Positions 26,145-34,559 of a stretch of 64,000 nt of DNA are shown here, piece by piece. The stretch covers positions 54,890 through 118,889 of the forward strand of contig JAGLME010000008.1 of NCBI GenBank assembly GCA_023140195.1, written 5' to 3'. Position numbers and translations under genes: made by a program. The stretch is from Thermoplasmata archaeon. Lineage in GTDB: Archaea > Thermoplasmatota > Thermoplasmata > RBG-16-68-12 > SOIM01. The first letter of the stretch is position 1. Each line of letters starts with the position of its first letter. The notes beneath the pieces were generated by a model. The model saw only the letters and a list, made by a program, of their open reading frames with translations. It was not told the origin of the DNA and ran no database searches.

Positions 26145-26812
26145 TTGTTGGTGACCGAAAACCAATGGACGAGATACTTGAAATGCTTGAACCGTACGAG
26201 AACATCCTGATCCTGGGCTGCGGCACTTGCGTGACCGTGTGCCTCTCGGGTGGAGAAAGAGAGGCCGCGATACTCGCCGGACAGCTGAGGATATGGGGAA
26301 AGAAGGAAGGCAAGAACCTCAACATCATGGAGCATACCATCCAGAGGCAGTGCGAGAAGGAATGGGTGGATGAGATGAGGGGGCATGTCGAGAAGGCGGA
26401 TGTCGTTCTGTCACTTGCGTGCGGCGTGGGCGTCCAGCTTGTTGCAGAGATGTACGAAGAAAAGGCGATCTATCCCGGACTGAACACCACCTTCATGGGC
26501 TATCCGGTGGTGCACGGGACCTGGCTGGAGAACTGCAGGGGATGTGGGAACTGCGTGCTGGCTCATACCGGAGGCGTCTGCCCCATCACAAGATGTGCGA
26601 AATCTTTGCTGAATGGGCCGTGTGGTGGCTCCCAGGACGGCAAGTGCGAGATATCAAAGGACACGGAATGTGCATGGCAGGTCATATACGAGCGGCTCAA
26701 GAAGAAGGACCAGTTGGACTGGATGAACAGTTATCAACCTCCGCGGGACTGGTCCACAGCCGGTGACGGCGGTCCGCGCAAGAGCGTCAAGATAGAAGAG
26801 GTGATCGATTGA
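26141..26812 (+). CDS. metV: MetV, methylene-THF reductase partner subunit
   Basis: 223 residues of the MetV (methylene-tetrahydrofolate reductase C-terminal domain) family. It has GCGTCVTVC near the N-terminus and a dense cysteine cluster in the second half: NCRGCGNCV, CPITRCAKSLLNGPCGG, GKCE, ECAW. MetV binds metal clusters and pairs with MetF to form the flavoprotein that reduces methylene-THF. It starts at TTG overlapping the mvhD stop (TTGA) and ends overlapping metF the same way, so stoichiometric synthesis with MetF is likely. The C-terminal ~30 residues are a flexible Pro/Gly tail. Confidence 0.93.
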   Translation: MIVGDRKPMDEILEMLEPYENILILGCGTCVTVCLSGGEREAAILAGQLRIWGKKEGKNLNIMEHTIQRQCEKEWVDEMRGHVEKADVVLSLACGVGVQLVAEMYEEKAIYPGLNTTFMGYPVVHGTWLENCRGCGNCVLAHTGGVCPITRCAKSLLNGPCGGSQDGKCEISKDTECAWQVIYERLKKKDQLDWMNSYQPPRDWSTAGDGGPRKSVKIEEVID

Positions 26813-27726
26813 AGGCCGGGAGCAACCTTGAGAAGATTCTCGAAGCGGGGAAGTTCGCGGTGACCTCCGAGATAGGGCCTCCCAAGTCTGCCAACGCGAA
26901 TGTGATAAGGAAGAAATGCGGGATGCTGAAGGGGTTCGTTGACGCAGCCAACATAACTGACAATCAAACTGCCATAGTGAGGCTCTCGAGCATTGCGGCA
27001 GCCAATATCCTACTTCAAGAAGGCATCGAGCCAGTTGCGCAGATGACTGTGAGAGATAGGAACAGGATAGCGATCCAGAGCGATTTGCTTGGCGCTGCTG
27101 CGTTGGGCGTGAAGAACGTCCTCTGCCTTTCAGGGGACCATCAGGTCTTCGGCAATCATCCGCAGTCCAAGAACGTGTTCGATATCGATTCGATGCAGCT
27201 CATCAGAATGCTGAAGGACATGAGGGACGAGAAGAAGTTCGAGTGCGGGGATGAGATGGATGTTGAGCCGAGGTTATTCCTAGGTGCGGCTGCAAATCCT
27301 TTTGCCGACCCTTTCGAGTTCAGGGTGGACAGACTGGCAAAGAAGATCGACGCAGGCGTGGACTTCATCCAGACCCAGGGGATATATGATGTTCCCCGTT
27401 TCGAGAAGTGGTTGAACGAGGCCAATGATCGAGGGTTGACCGAGAAGGTGTACATTCTGGGAGGAGTGATCCCACTGAAGTCAGCCGGCGCCGCCAAGTA
27501 CATCAAGAACAAGGTGGCAGGAATGATGGTCCCGGACGAGGTCATCGACAGGATGAAGAACGCGAGCGATGCAAAGCAGGAAGGGATCAAGATAGCGATA
27601 GAGACCATTGAACAGTTGAAGAACATGAAGGGTGTGCACGGAGTTCACGTTATGGCCATCGAGTGGGAGGAGAAGGTCCCCGAGATAGTCAAGGAGTCCG
27701 GTCTGCTGCCCCGGCCGACCGCCTAA
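26809..27726 (+). CDS. metF: 5,10-methylenetetrahydrofolate reductase
   Basis: 305 residues, TIM-barrel flavoprotein. Family marks: VTSEIGPPKSAN (catalytic Glu region), DAANITDNQ, QMTVRDRNRIAIQSDLLGA, VLCLSGDHQ, GAAANPFADP and DFIQTQGIYD. It reduces methylene-THF to methyl-THF, the last step of the THF methyl branch before AcsE. Start TTG overlaps the metV stop. Converges with acsE, the next enzyme of the pathway, with a 4-nt overlap of their 3' ends. Confidence 0.94.
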   Translation: MKAGSNLEKILEAGKFAVTSEIGPPKSANANVIRKKCGMLKGFVDAANITDNQTAIVRLSSIAAANILLQEGIEPVAQMTVRDRNRIAIQSDLLGAAALGVKNVLCLSGDHQVFGNHPQSKNVFDIDSMQLIRMLKDMRDEKKFECGDEMDVEPRLFLGAAANPFADPFEFRVDRLAKKIDAGVDFIQTQGIYDVPRFEKWLNEANDRGLTEKVYILGGVIPLKSAGAAKYIKNKVAGMMVPDEVIDRMKNASDAKQEGIKIAIETIEQLKNMKGVHGVHVMAIEWEEKVPEIVKESGLLPRPTA

Positions 27727-28499
27727 GCCCTCAGGAAATCGTCCGCGTATAGACTCTTATTGAGCAGGACCTCGGATGCCTTTATCGCAGCAATGAGATC
27801 TCTATCAGATGGATCTGTTATTGCGGCGTCCAGACCATTGGCCATTAGCATTACCAGGTAAGTGCGGTTCAGCAGCGGCCTTTCCTTTGTGTTGTTAGAG
27901 ACATTACTGAGCCCCACGACCGTCTTCGGTGGAGGATCTGCCAGAGCTTTGAACATTGACATCGCCTCCAATACTTTGGGTCCCTGGTCCTGTGCCGCCC
28001 CAACGGGAAGAACTAGCGGGTCAAGATATATCCTCTCGGTGCCGATTCCCAGCTCCATTGCCTGGGCGACCATGATCATCGCGAACTCGCACCTGGCATT
28101 GGCGTCATTTGGAATTCCAGTTTCATCGAGCGTCAAGCAGATTATGTCAGATCCATATTCAGCCGCCATCGGGAACATTATCCCCATCTTCGCGGCTTCA
28201 GCAGTTGTTGAGTTGATGACCACCTTCTTGTTCGCGGCCTTCACCCCGGCCTCCATGGCATCCATCTTGGGCGTGTCGATGGACAGCTGCACGTCCACCG
28301 CGTCCTGCACGGTCTTCACCAGCCACGTCATGATCTCCGGGGCGTTGTCGACCCCAGGTCCGGTGTTGATGTCCAGAATCCCTGCACCCGCCTCAACCTG
28401 ACTCACGGCAAGGTCCTGTATGAACTTCTCATCCCTGTTGTCAATCGCCTTCATCACCGATGTGAAAAGCCCGTTTATTCTCTCGCTGATTACTATCAT
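27723..28499 (-). CDS. acsE: Methyl-THF:corrinoid/iron-sulfur protein methyltransferase
   Basis: 258 residues, the size of acetogen MeTr. Pterin-binding TIM barrel with SERINGLFTSV at the N-terminus, GAGILDINTGPG, VQLSIDTPK, VINSTTAE, and the C-terminal VGLSNVSNN. It moves the methyl group of methyl-THF to the cobalt of AcsCD. ATG 28499 is preceded by GGGGAGG and, further up, by a CTATTTAAAC TATA-like box. It is encoded apart from the acsABCD locus, 13 kb away, but adjacent to metF. Confidence 0.94.
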   Translation of the reverse strand: MIVISERINGLFTSVMKAIDNRDEKFIQDLAVSQVEAGAGILDINTGPGVDNAPEIMTWLVKTVQDAVDVQLSIDTPKMDAMEAGVKAANKKVVINSTTAEAAKMGIMFPMAAEYGSDIICLTLDETGIPNDANARCEFAMIMVAQAMELGIGTERIYLDPLVLPVGAAQDQGPKVLEAMSMFKALADPPPKTVVGLSNVSNNTKERPLLNRTYLVMLMANGLDAAITDPSDRDLIAAIKASEVLLNKSLYADDFLRA

Positions 28500-28663
28500 G
28501 TCCTCCCCTTCCAGACACCTATATCTAAGCGGTTTAAATAGCCTTCGGGTTCGACTCTTTCGGTGTTGCGAATGTCGGCAAGTAATGACGTGGAATTCCT
28601 CTGTAACGATGGTGGATTCAACTAGTTTTATTATCGGTATCTGATATCTTGGACCGAATCTAG

Positions 28664-29950
28664 ATGAACTACAAGGATGCCCTCGATTACCTGTATCCGT
28701 TGGTGAGACATGGAACCAAACTGGGACTCGAGGTTGAGATAGAACTGCTAACGGGGATTGGAGACCCTCACAAGTCTCTGAGGTCCATTCATATTGCGGG
28801 CTCGAAGGGGAAGGGGTCGGTTGCCGCCTTCATCTCTGCAATCTTGAAAGAAGCTGGCTACAAGGTCGGAACATTCACATCACCGCATCTGATCGATTTT
28901 ACGGAAAGGATAAGGGTAGATTGGGAACCGATTCCAGAAGAGGACGTCGTGCGTCTCGTGTCCGAACTAAAACCCATCGCAGACAGGATGTCCGCTGAGT
29001 CCATCACCAAGGCCCCGAGCTTCTTTGAGATGGCCACCGCAATGGCGTTCAAGTATTTCGAGGAGAAGGAAGTCGATCTTGCTGTGATTGAGGCCGGGAT
29101 GGGAGGCAGATACGACTCAACGAATATCATCAAGCCAGTCCTCTCAATCTTCACCCATCTGAGCCTGGAGCACAGCGAGTATTTGGGGAGATCGCTCGCC
29201 AGGATCGCAAAGGACAAGGCAGGAATAGTCAAAGATGGCGTCCCCGTCATAATGTCTGAACGGTCTGATGTGATTGAGCGGGTCTGCAAGGAGAAGAAAT
29301 GCGACATGACAATTCTTGGTGAACATCTCAGCTTTGGTCGGGACTCCTTCGACACAACCGGACAGGACTTCTGGGTTGAGAATGGAGATAGGAAGAACTT
29401 CCACGTCAACCTCCTGGGGAACTACCAGGTTCAGAACGCCGCGACCGCGTACGCTGCAGTGGAGAGATTGAGAAAACTCGGGTATAAGATCTCTGACGAA
29501 GCAATGAAGAATGGTTTTCGTAACGCCCGATGGCCAGGCCGTCTTCACGTTATTCAGAAGGACCCAACTGTAGTCGTTGATTCCACTCACGATTTTGACG
29601 GGGCGATTGGGCTGGTCGAGTCTCTGAAGGAACTCTTCTCATATGACAGGGTCGTAACTGTTTTCGCCGCACTGGAGGACAAGGATGTGGAGAGAATGGC
29701 ATCTGTTCTCGGCCCCTTTTCAAGTCAAGTCATATGCACCCAGGTCGACTACCACAAAGCGCTTCCCGCATCGAGCATCGAGAGAGCGTTCAAACATCAC
29801 AATGAGAATGTCATGTCGATACCGTCTGTCAAAGAAGCACTGGACCTTGTACTTCAAGAAGCAAGCGACAGCGATCTGATCTGCGTCACCGGCTCAATAT
29901 TCACCGCAAGCGAAGCGTTCGCCTACTTTGGAAAATCAGCTGAGGACTGA
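28664..29950 (+). CDS. folC: Folylpolyglutamate synthase / dihydrofolate synthase
   Basis: 428 residues with the Mur-ligase-type P-loop IAGSKGKGSVAAF (about residues 44-56), TSPHLIDFTERIRV, a folate-binding VIEAGMGGRYDSTN, and the HDFDGA motif of the C-terminal domain. It adds glutamates to folates, keeping them in the cell and tight on THF enzymes, which fits the local fhs-folD-metF set. A GTTTTATTATC TATA-like box lies ~30-40 nt upstream. Its 3' end overlaps the convergent kinase gene by 28 nt. Confidence 0.93.
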   Translation: MNYKDALDYLYPLVRHGTKLGLEVEIELLTGIGDPHKSLRSIHIAGSKGKGSVAAFISAILKEAGYKVGTFTSPHLIDFTERIRVDWEPIPEEDVVRLVSELKPIADRMSAESITKAPSFFEMATAMAFKYFEEKEVDLAVIEAGMGGRYDSTNIIKPVLSIFTHLSLEHSEYLGRSLARIAKDKAGIVKDGVPVIMSERSDVIERVCKEKKCDMTILGEHLSFGRDSFDTTGQDFWVENGDRKNFHVNLLGNYQVQNAATAYAAVERLRKLGYKISDEAMKNGFRNARWPGRLHVIQKDPTVVVDSTHDFDGAIGLVESLKELFSYDRVVTVFAALEDKDVERMASVLGPFSSQVICTQVDYHKALPASSIERAFKHHNENVMSIPSVKEALDLVLQEASDSDLICVTGSIFTASEAFAYFGKSAED

Positions 29951-30840
29951 AGCTCTTCAGCACTTGGTAGATTCGTCCTGGCACCTATAGATTCTACGCA
30001 TTTGGAAGCGATTATGTTCCCGATCATCCCGCATTGTTCTGAGTTCTTCCCCAAAAGCACCCCATACAGAAATCCTGCAGCGAAGGAGTCACCAGCGCCC
30101 GTTGTGTCGACAGCTTCTTTGGCAACGGCAGGAACCGAATATTCGCCTTGAGCATCAACAATGTATGAGCCCTCCCCACCCAATGTGATAGCCACGGTAC
30201 CGCAACCGAATCCCAGAAGTTCTTTCGACCCTTTCGGGTACTCCTTCCCGGTCAGCCCTTCCACTTCCGCCTTGTTCATGAAAAGGAAATCGCTCTTCTC
30301 CAGCATCGGTCTCAACGAGTCCAGCCCCCTGTCGATGTACAGCGCCCCCGGGCACAGCGAAATCTTCACCTTTCCTGCCAATGACCCGATGACATCTTTC
30401 TGGATGTTGAACTGGTCATCGCCTACGAACGAGCTCAAGTGTACGATCTTGCACGCAGCCAGATAGTCCATGTCGACCATCTCAGCCGTCAATTCGTTGT
30501 TCGCTCCGGGAGAAACATAAAGGGCCCGTTCACCGCTCTTGTCGATAAAACCGACCACGATTCCCGTGCGAACATCCTTCAACGTCGTGATCTTGAAGAC
30601 GTCAACGCCCACCGTCTCGAAATCCTGTTTGAGCTCTTCCCCTTCGTGGTCCCTCCCAATTGCACCGACGAATCCGCAGTTGATCCCGAGCTTGCCCAGC
30701 GCAAAGATCGTGTTCGCGGCGGAACCTCCAGGAGCGCCTTTCTGATCAATGATATGGACCTCTGTATCTCCCTCGGCCAGTCTCTCCACCTTGAAAAGCC
30801 GATCGAAGTTCAGGGCGCCAAAGCCAACGACGTCAACCAT
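29923..30840 (-). CDS. PfkB-family sugar or nucleoside kinase
   Basis: 305 residues of the ribokinase superfamily. N-terminal GALNFDRLFKV and GGSAANTIFALGKLG (PfkB signature 1), C-terminal VDTTGAGDSFAAGFLYG (signature 2 with the catalytic Asp). The substrate cannot be fixed; archaeal members include ribose, adenosine and ADP-dependent types. The gene lies 10 nt downstream of the HAD-family gene in the same direction, so the two are probably one operon. Confidence 0.88.
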   Translation of the reverse strand: MVDVVGFGALNFDRLFKVERLAEGDTEVHIIDQKGAPGGSAANTIFALGKLGINCGFVGAIGRDHEGEELKQDFETVGVDVFKITTLKDVRTGIVVGFIDKSGERALYVSPGANNELTAEMVDMDYLAACKIVHLSSFVGDDQFNIQKDVIGSLAGKVKISLCPGALYIDRGLDSLRPMLEKSDFLFMNKAEVEGLTGKEYPKGSKELLGFGCGTVAITLGGEGSYIVDAQGEYSVPAVAKEAVDTTGAGDSFAAGFLYGVLLGKNSEQCGMIGNIIASKCVESIGARTNLPSAEELQSSADFPK

Positions 30841-30850
30841 GCAAGCTCTC

Positions 30851-31834
30851 CTAGCCCAATTTCCCCGCCTGACCTCTGACCACTTTCCGGACCTTTTTGT
30901 GGATCTTCACTATGTCATCCAGGTCGTCCCTGCCCTCCAGTACGTGATAGTACGGGTCCTCGTCCGAGCTTTCCTTTTCAGAGACTGCCTTCAACACCGC
31001 GTCCTTTCCTCCGGTTTCCCAGCTATCCGTGATCAGCGACAGGTTCCTCATGTCGTGCGAAGCCAATGAGACCGAGCCGTAGGGAAGCGCGTACTCGTTG
31101 CCGTTGAATGCCACCGCCAGGCCTCCCTGGTCCTTAATGAACTGAAGCATCCTCATGTCCGTGATGCTGTCCCCGACAGCGATCGCACCTGATACATCGT
31201 GTCCATCCCTCTCGGCCAGCTCTTTCATCGCAGTGACCTTTCTCGCGCCTCCGCAGACGTTCATGTTGGTCAGAATCTTCCCCACGTTTACGTTCGGCAG
31301 TTCCTTGAAGAAGAACTGGTCCAGCCTGGTCTTGATCGATACCTCATCGGTCGGAGGCCAGAGCATGAGGATGTCCTCTTCCGCTTTCAGAATTGGTTTG
31401 TAGTCCTCCCCGCCGAACTCCTTCAGATAGTCGTCCAAGGGGAACATGGTGCACCTGACCTCTTCGTCGTCTATTCCCAATTGACATGCGATGTTGTACG
31501 CGTGCTGTTCGTAACTGGTCGAGATTATGTAAACGCTCCAATCATGTTCCTTGAGGTGATTGATCATCCGCTTGATGCCCCTCAGGAGAAAGGCCTCCTT
31601 GGAAACATCGAATATCTCCTCCTCACCGATACTGTGCGCGACCAGGAACGGAGCGATGAGTGAAAGCGTATCCCCAGCTTCGTAGTTCGGCCGGTTCTCC
31701 AGAGCCAAAATGTCATCGTACTTGCTGATGACCTCGAAGATCTCGTGACCGTTTGGAACCAGTCCAAAGACCTCGTAAGCGTTGTCCTGAGCAGATATCG
31801 GCCCCTCCAAATCAAAGAACGCCACTTTGCTCAT
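30851..31834 (-). CDS. HAD-superfamily protein, COG4030 / EhaR-like
   Basis: About 327 residues. The first HAD motif reads FFDLEGPISAQDNAYEVFG, the pattern seen in an archaeal family annotated as energy-converting hydrogenase A subunit R. Later motifs are YIISTSYEQ (motif II) and AVGDSITDMRML (motif IV). No Eha hydrogenase is in the window, so a phosphatase-like role is as likely. ATG 31834 is chosen because a TATA-like CTATTTAG lies ~25 nt upstream, giving a leaderless transcript; the longer frame to 31897 adds a non-conserved stretch. Confidence 0.78.
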   Translation of the reverse strand: MSKVAFFDLEGPISAQDNAYEVFGLVPNGHEIFEVISKYDDILALENRPNYEAGDTLSLIAPFLVAHSIGEEEIFDVSKEAFLLRGIKRMINHLKEHDWSVYIISTSYEQHAYNIACQLGIDDEEVRCTMFPLDDYLKEFGGEDYKPILKAEEDILMLWPPTDEVSIKTRLDQFFFKELPNVNVGKILTNMNVCGGARKVTAMKELAERDGHDVSGAIAVGDSITDMRMLQFIKDQGGLAVAFNGNEYALPYGSVSLASHDMRNLSLITDSWETGGKDAVLKAVSEKESSDEDPYYHVLEGRDDLDDIVKIHKKVRKVVRGQAGKLG

Positions 31835-31890
31835 TGCGGGTTGATTGTTTTCCAAACTAAATAGTTGTTGTAGTAAGCATTTTAAGCCCA

Positions 31891-32667
31891 ATGGCAATTA
31901 AGGTGATGGCGCCTTTGAAGGCGGCAGAAAGTGGCATTGTTTTTGCCGTTTCCAGCCACGGAATCCAGGAAATGGCAGACTTAACTAGACCCGAGGAAGG
32001 TGGAAGCGAGCTCATGAACGAGCATCAGCCTGTGGGAGAGGGAACTGACGCGAAGGCGAGAGGGTGGTTGAGGGCCCTTGGACTCGAGAGAAGGCGGTTC
32101 ATGCCTCTTGATCTGTCATCCTCTGCCCTCATAGTCATCGACATGCAGGACTTCTTCTTGGATGAGCGATCTCACGGTTTTATCCCGGATTCCAAAGCGA
32201 TCATACCCAATGTCCAGTCCATCATTCAATCGTTCCGGAAGAAAGGAATGCCTGTCATATTCTCGTGGCACGGTCACAGGGAAGGGGAGGACCTCGGGAT
32301 GGAAGGGAAGTGGTGGGCGGATCCGCTGATGGAAACGGATCCATTGACCAAGATCTCGGATTCGATGCCCGTCGAGGATTCTGATATCGTCATTCACAAG
32401 AACAGGTACAGCGTCTTTCACCGCACAGATCTGGATCAGAAGCTCAGAGAGAAGGGCGTGGAGAAGGTGGTGATCACCGGGGTCGCCACTCACATCTGCT
32501 GCGAGACGACCGCTAGGGCGGCGTTCATGAAGGATTATGAGGTGTATTTCGTCGTGGATGGTACGGCTTCTTGGGACGAGGAGCTCCATCTGGCAAGTCT
32601 GAGGACGACTTCAGACGCGTTCTCAGTCCCGGTGACGACAAAAGAAGTGCTGGAGGCTCTGGGATAG
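31891..32667 (+). CDS. Isochorismatase-family cysteine hydrolase
   Basis: Up to 258 residues. The catalytic triad is visible: D84 (LIVIDMQDFFL), K170 (VIHKNRYSVF) and C203 (GVATHICCETTARAA, also containing the family's cis-peptide region). These enzymes hydrolyse amides such as nicotinamide or N-carbamoyl compounds; the substrate is unknown. About 70 residues precede the domain, so the true start may be one of the later ATGs (31906, 31972 or 32014). It is followed after 1 nt by a flavoprotein gene and heads a four-gene operon. Confidence 0.85.
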   Translation: MAIKVMAPLKAAESGIVFAVSSHGIQEMADLTRPEEGGSELMNEHQPVGEGTDAKARGWLRALGLERRRFMPLDLSSSALIVIDMQDFFLDERSHGFIPDSKAIIPNVQSIIQSFRKKGMPVIFSWHGHREGEDLGMEGKWWADPLMETDPLTKISDSMPVEDSDIVIHKNRYSVFHRTDLDQKLREKGVEKVVITGVATHICCETTARAAFMKDYEVYFVVDGTASWDEELHLASLRTTSDAFSVPVTTKEVLEALG

Positions 32668-32668
32668 T

Positions 32669-33568
32669 ATGGTCAGAGACGTGGTCATAGTTGGAGCTGG
32701 TCCGGCCGGAATATCTGCTGCGGTCTACCTGCAAAGGATTGGACATGAACCTCTGGTCTTTGAGAAGGACAAGGTTGGAGGCCTTCTGCTGAACGCCAAT
32801 CTAGTAGAGAACTACCCCGGTTTTCCGGAAGGAATTGGTGGCACCCAACTAGTGGGCCTTTTCAACAAGCATCTGGAGAAACAGGGTGTGGAAATCAAGC
32901 ATTCTGAGGTCACTGAGGTCAAACAGGAGAAGGGTCATTTCGTAGTCGCGACACCTGATGGTGATGTTGAAGCGAGAATAGTCCTGATCACAACAGGGAC
33001 AAGACCAAAAGAGGCTGGAATACCCGGAGAGAATGAGCTCAATGGGACCAGATTGTTCTACGAGGTTAGGGAGATTCTGGAGAAAGATGGCAAGGATTTC
33101 GTTATCATTGGCGGTGGTGACGCCGCTTTCGATTACGCGTTGAACCTCTCCAAGGGCGCTGGCAAAGTCGACATTGTTTGCAGGTCCTCCAACCCCAGCT
33201 GTATTAGTCTTCTAGAGGAAAGGGTCCAGCAGGCAACAAACATCAACTTCCACAAGGAAACATCGTCAGAATCCCTATCGGAGGTCGGCGGAAAGGTGAA
33301 GCTCTCGTGCAAGACCCCAGAAGGGGAGAAAGAATTCGATGCGGACTACGCTCTCATAGCCTGTGGAAGAGAGTCCCGCTGGCTGGACGTGAAGGGACTG
33401 GAGTCGGTCTCCTCGATCGGGAACATGACCAGAACCACGGTTCCGGGTCTGTTCGTCGCCGGGGACGTGAAGCAGGGAGATCACAGGCAGGTGGGGATTG
33501 CCGTGGGCGACGGCGTCCAGGCGGCGATGTCAATTGCGGATTATCTTGAAAGGGGTGAAGAAGAGTGA
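32669..33568 (+). CDS. Thioredoxin-reductase-like flavoprotein lacking the CxxC pair
   Basis: 299 residues with TrxR architecture: FAD site VIVGAGPAGISAAVYL, ENYPGFPEGIGG, an NAD(P)H domain with FVIIGGGDAAFDYALNL, and the C-terminal FVAGDVKQGDHRQVGIAVGDG. The redox-active CxxC that should lie just before the NAD(P)H domain is absent (residues there read REILEKDGKDF). It therefore cannot reduce thioredoxin in the usual way; such proteins include ferredoxin/flavodoxin reductases. It sits in an operon with a radical SAM gene, whose start overlaps its stop, so it could feed electrons to that enzyme. Confidence 0.85.
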   Translation: MVRDVVIVGAGPAGISAAVYLQRIGHEPLVFEKDKVGGLLLNANLVENYPGFPEGIGGTQLVGLFNKHLEKQGVEIKHSEVTEVKQEKGHFVVATPDGDVEARIVLITTGTRPKEAGIPGENELNGTRLFYEVREILEKDGKDFVIIGGGDAAFDYALNLSKGAGKVDIVCRSSNPSCISLLEERVQQATNINFHKETSSESLSEVGGKVKLSCKTPEGEKEFDADYALIACGRESRWLDVKGLESVSSIGNMTRTTVPGLFVAGDVKQGDHRQVGIAVGDGVQAAMSIADYLERGEEE

Positions 33569-34521
33569 AGGTTGTTGCCAGTTATGGTAAGGAAGACCTT
33601 GCGAAGGTCTACGTCGCACAGATGAGGGACGACCCCAGATATTTGGTGGAATTCGTTGAATCACTGCAGCCTCCGGTCCCGCGGGACGAGAAGTGGGTCC
33701 TGATACTGTCATCATCGTATGGCTGTCAGATGAAGTGTCTGATGTGTGACGCCGGTGGTGAATATCACGGGAAGTTGACCGAAGAGGAGATACTGGCTCA
33801 AGTGGATTACATGGTTCGAAGGCGTTTCTCCGATGGGAGAGTCCCGACGCCCAAGTTCAAGATTCAGTTCGCAAGGATGGGGGAGCCTTCGTTGAATCCC
33901 GCGGTTCTAGGAGCTCTCAGGAGACTGCCGGTAATGCTCGACGCACCCGGGTTGATGCCTTGCGTTTCCACCATAGCTCCCAGAGGGAGAGGAGAGTTCT
34001 TCAAGGAGCTGACCAAGATCAAGAACGAGCTGTACGGAGATGGGAGATTCCAACTGCAGTTCTCTGTCCACACCACGGACAACGGAAAACGGGACCGATT
34101 GATCCCTGCGAAGAAGTGGGGCTTTGAGGACATTGCCAGGTTCGGAAAGGACTATTATCGAGAAGGGGACAGAAAGATAACACTTAATTTCGCCATGGCA
34201 AGGGATTATCCGGTCGATACAGGTGTGATCAGAGAGCACTTCGATCCGAGCGTCTTCTTCATCAAGATCACGCCACTGAATCCCACCCAGAACGTCGCGA
34301 AGAACGAGCTTAGTTCTGCCATTGACCCCCATCTATTGGAATCATCGAAAGGCATAGTCAACGATTTCGAGTCCGAGGGCTTTGATGTTCTGCTGAGCAT
34401 TGGCGAACTGGAAGAGAACGACATCGGCTCCAACTGCGGCCAGTTCGTCAGCGTTCTGAGGGATTCAGGCTACGAAATAAGGGAAGGCTACACCACCGGA
34501 AGCTACCAGAACGATCAGTGA
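33565..34521 (+). CDS. Radical SAM protein, RlmN/Cfr-like
   Basis: 318 residues. The radical SAM cluster motif is SSSYGCQMKCLMCDAG (CxxxCxxC, about residues 54-61) and the SAM-binding ARMGEPSLNP corresponds to the GEP motif of RlmN-like enzymes. Later VSTIAPRG and FSVHTTDNGKRDRLIP resemble RlmN's 'STVG' and 'LHA..D..R..L.P' blocks. A C-terminal Cys (SNCGQF) could play the RlmN methyl-carrier role, but whether the substrate is RNA is unknown. GTG start overlaps the upstream flavoprotein stop by 4 nt. Confidence 0.8.
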   Translation: MKVVASYGKEDLAKVYVAQMRDDPRYLVEFVESLQPPVPRDEKWVLILSSSYGCQMKCLMCDAGGEYHGKLTEEEILAQVDYMVRRRFSDGRVPTPKFKIQFARMGEPSLNPAVLGALRRLPVMLDAPGLMPCVSTIAPRGRGEFFKELTKIKNELYGDGRFQLQFSVHTTDNGKRDRLIPAKKWGFEDIARFGKDYYREGDRKITLNFAMARDYPVDTGVIREHFDPSVFFIKITPLNPTQNVAKNELSSAIDPHLLESSKGIVNDFESEGFDVLLSIGELEENDIGSNCGQFVSVLRDSGYEIREGYTTGSYQNDQ

Positions 34522-34559
34522 AACGACGGAAAGTTTTTCCAATCGCTTGTCCATTGCCC

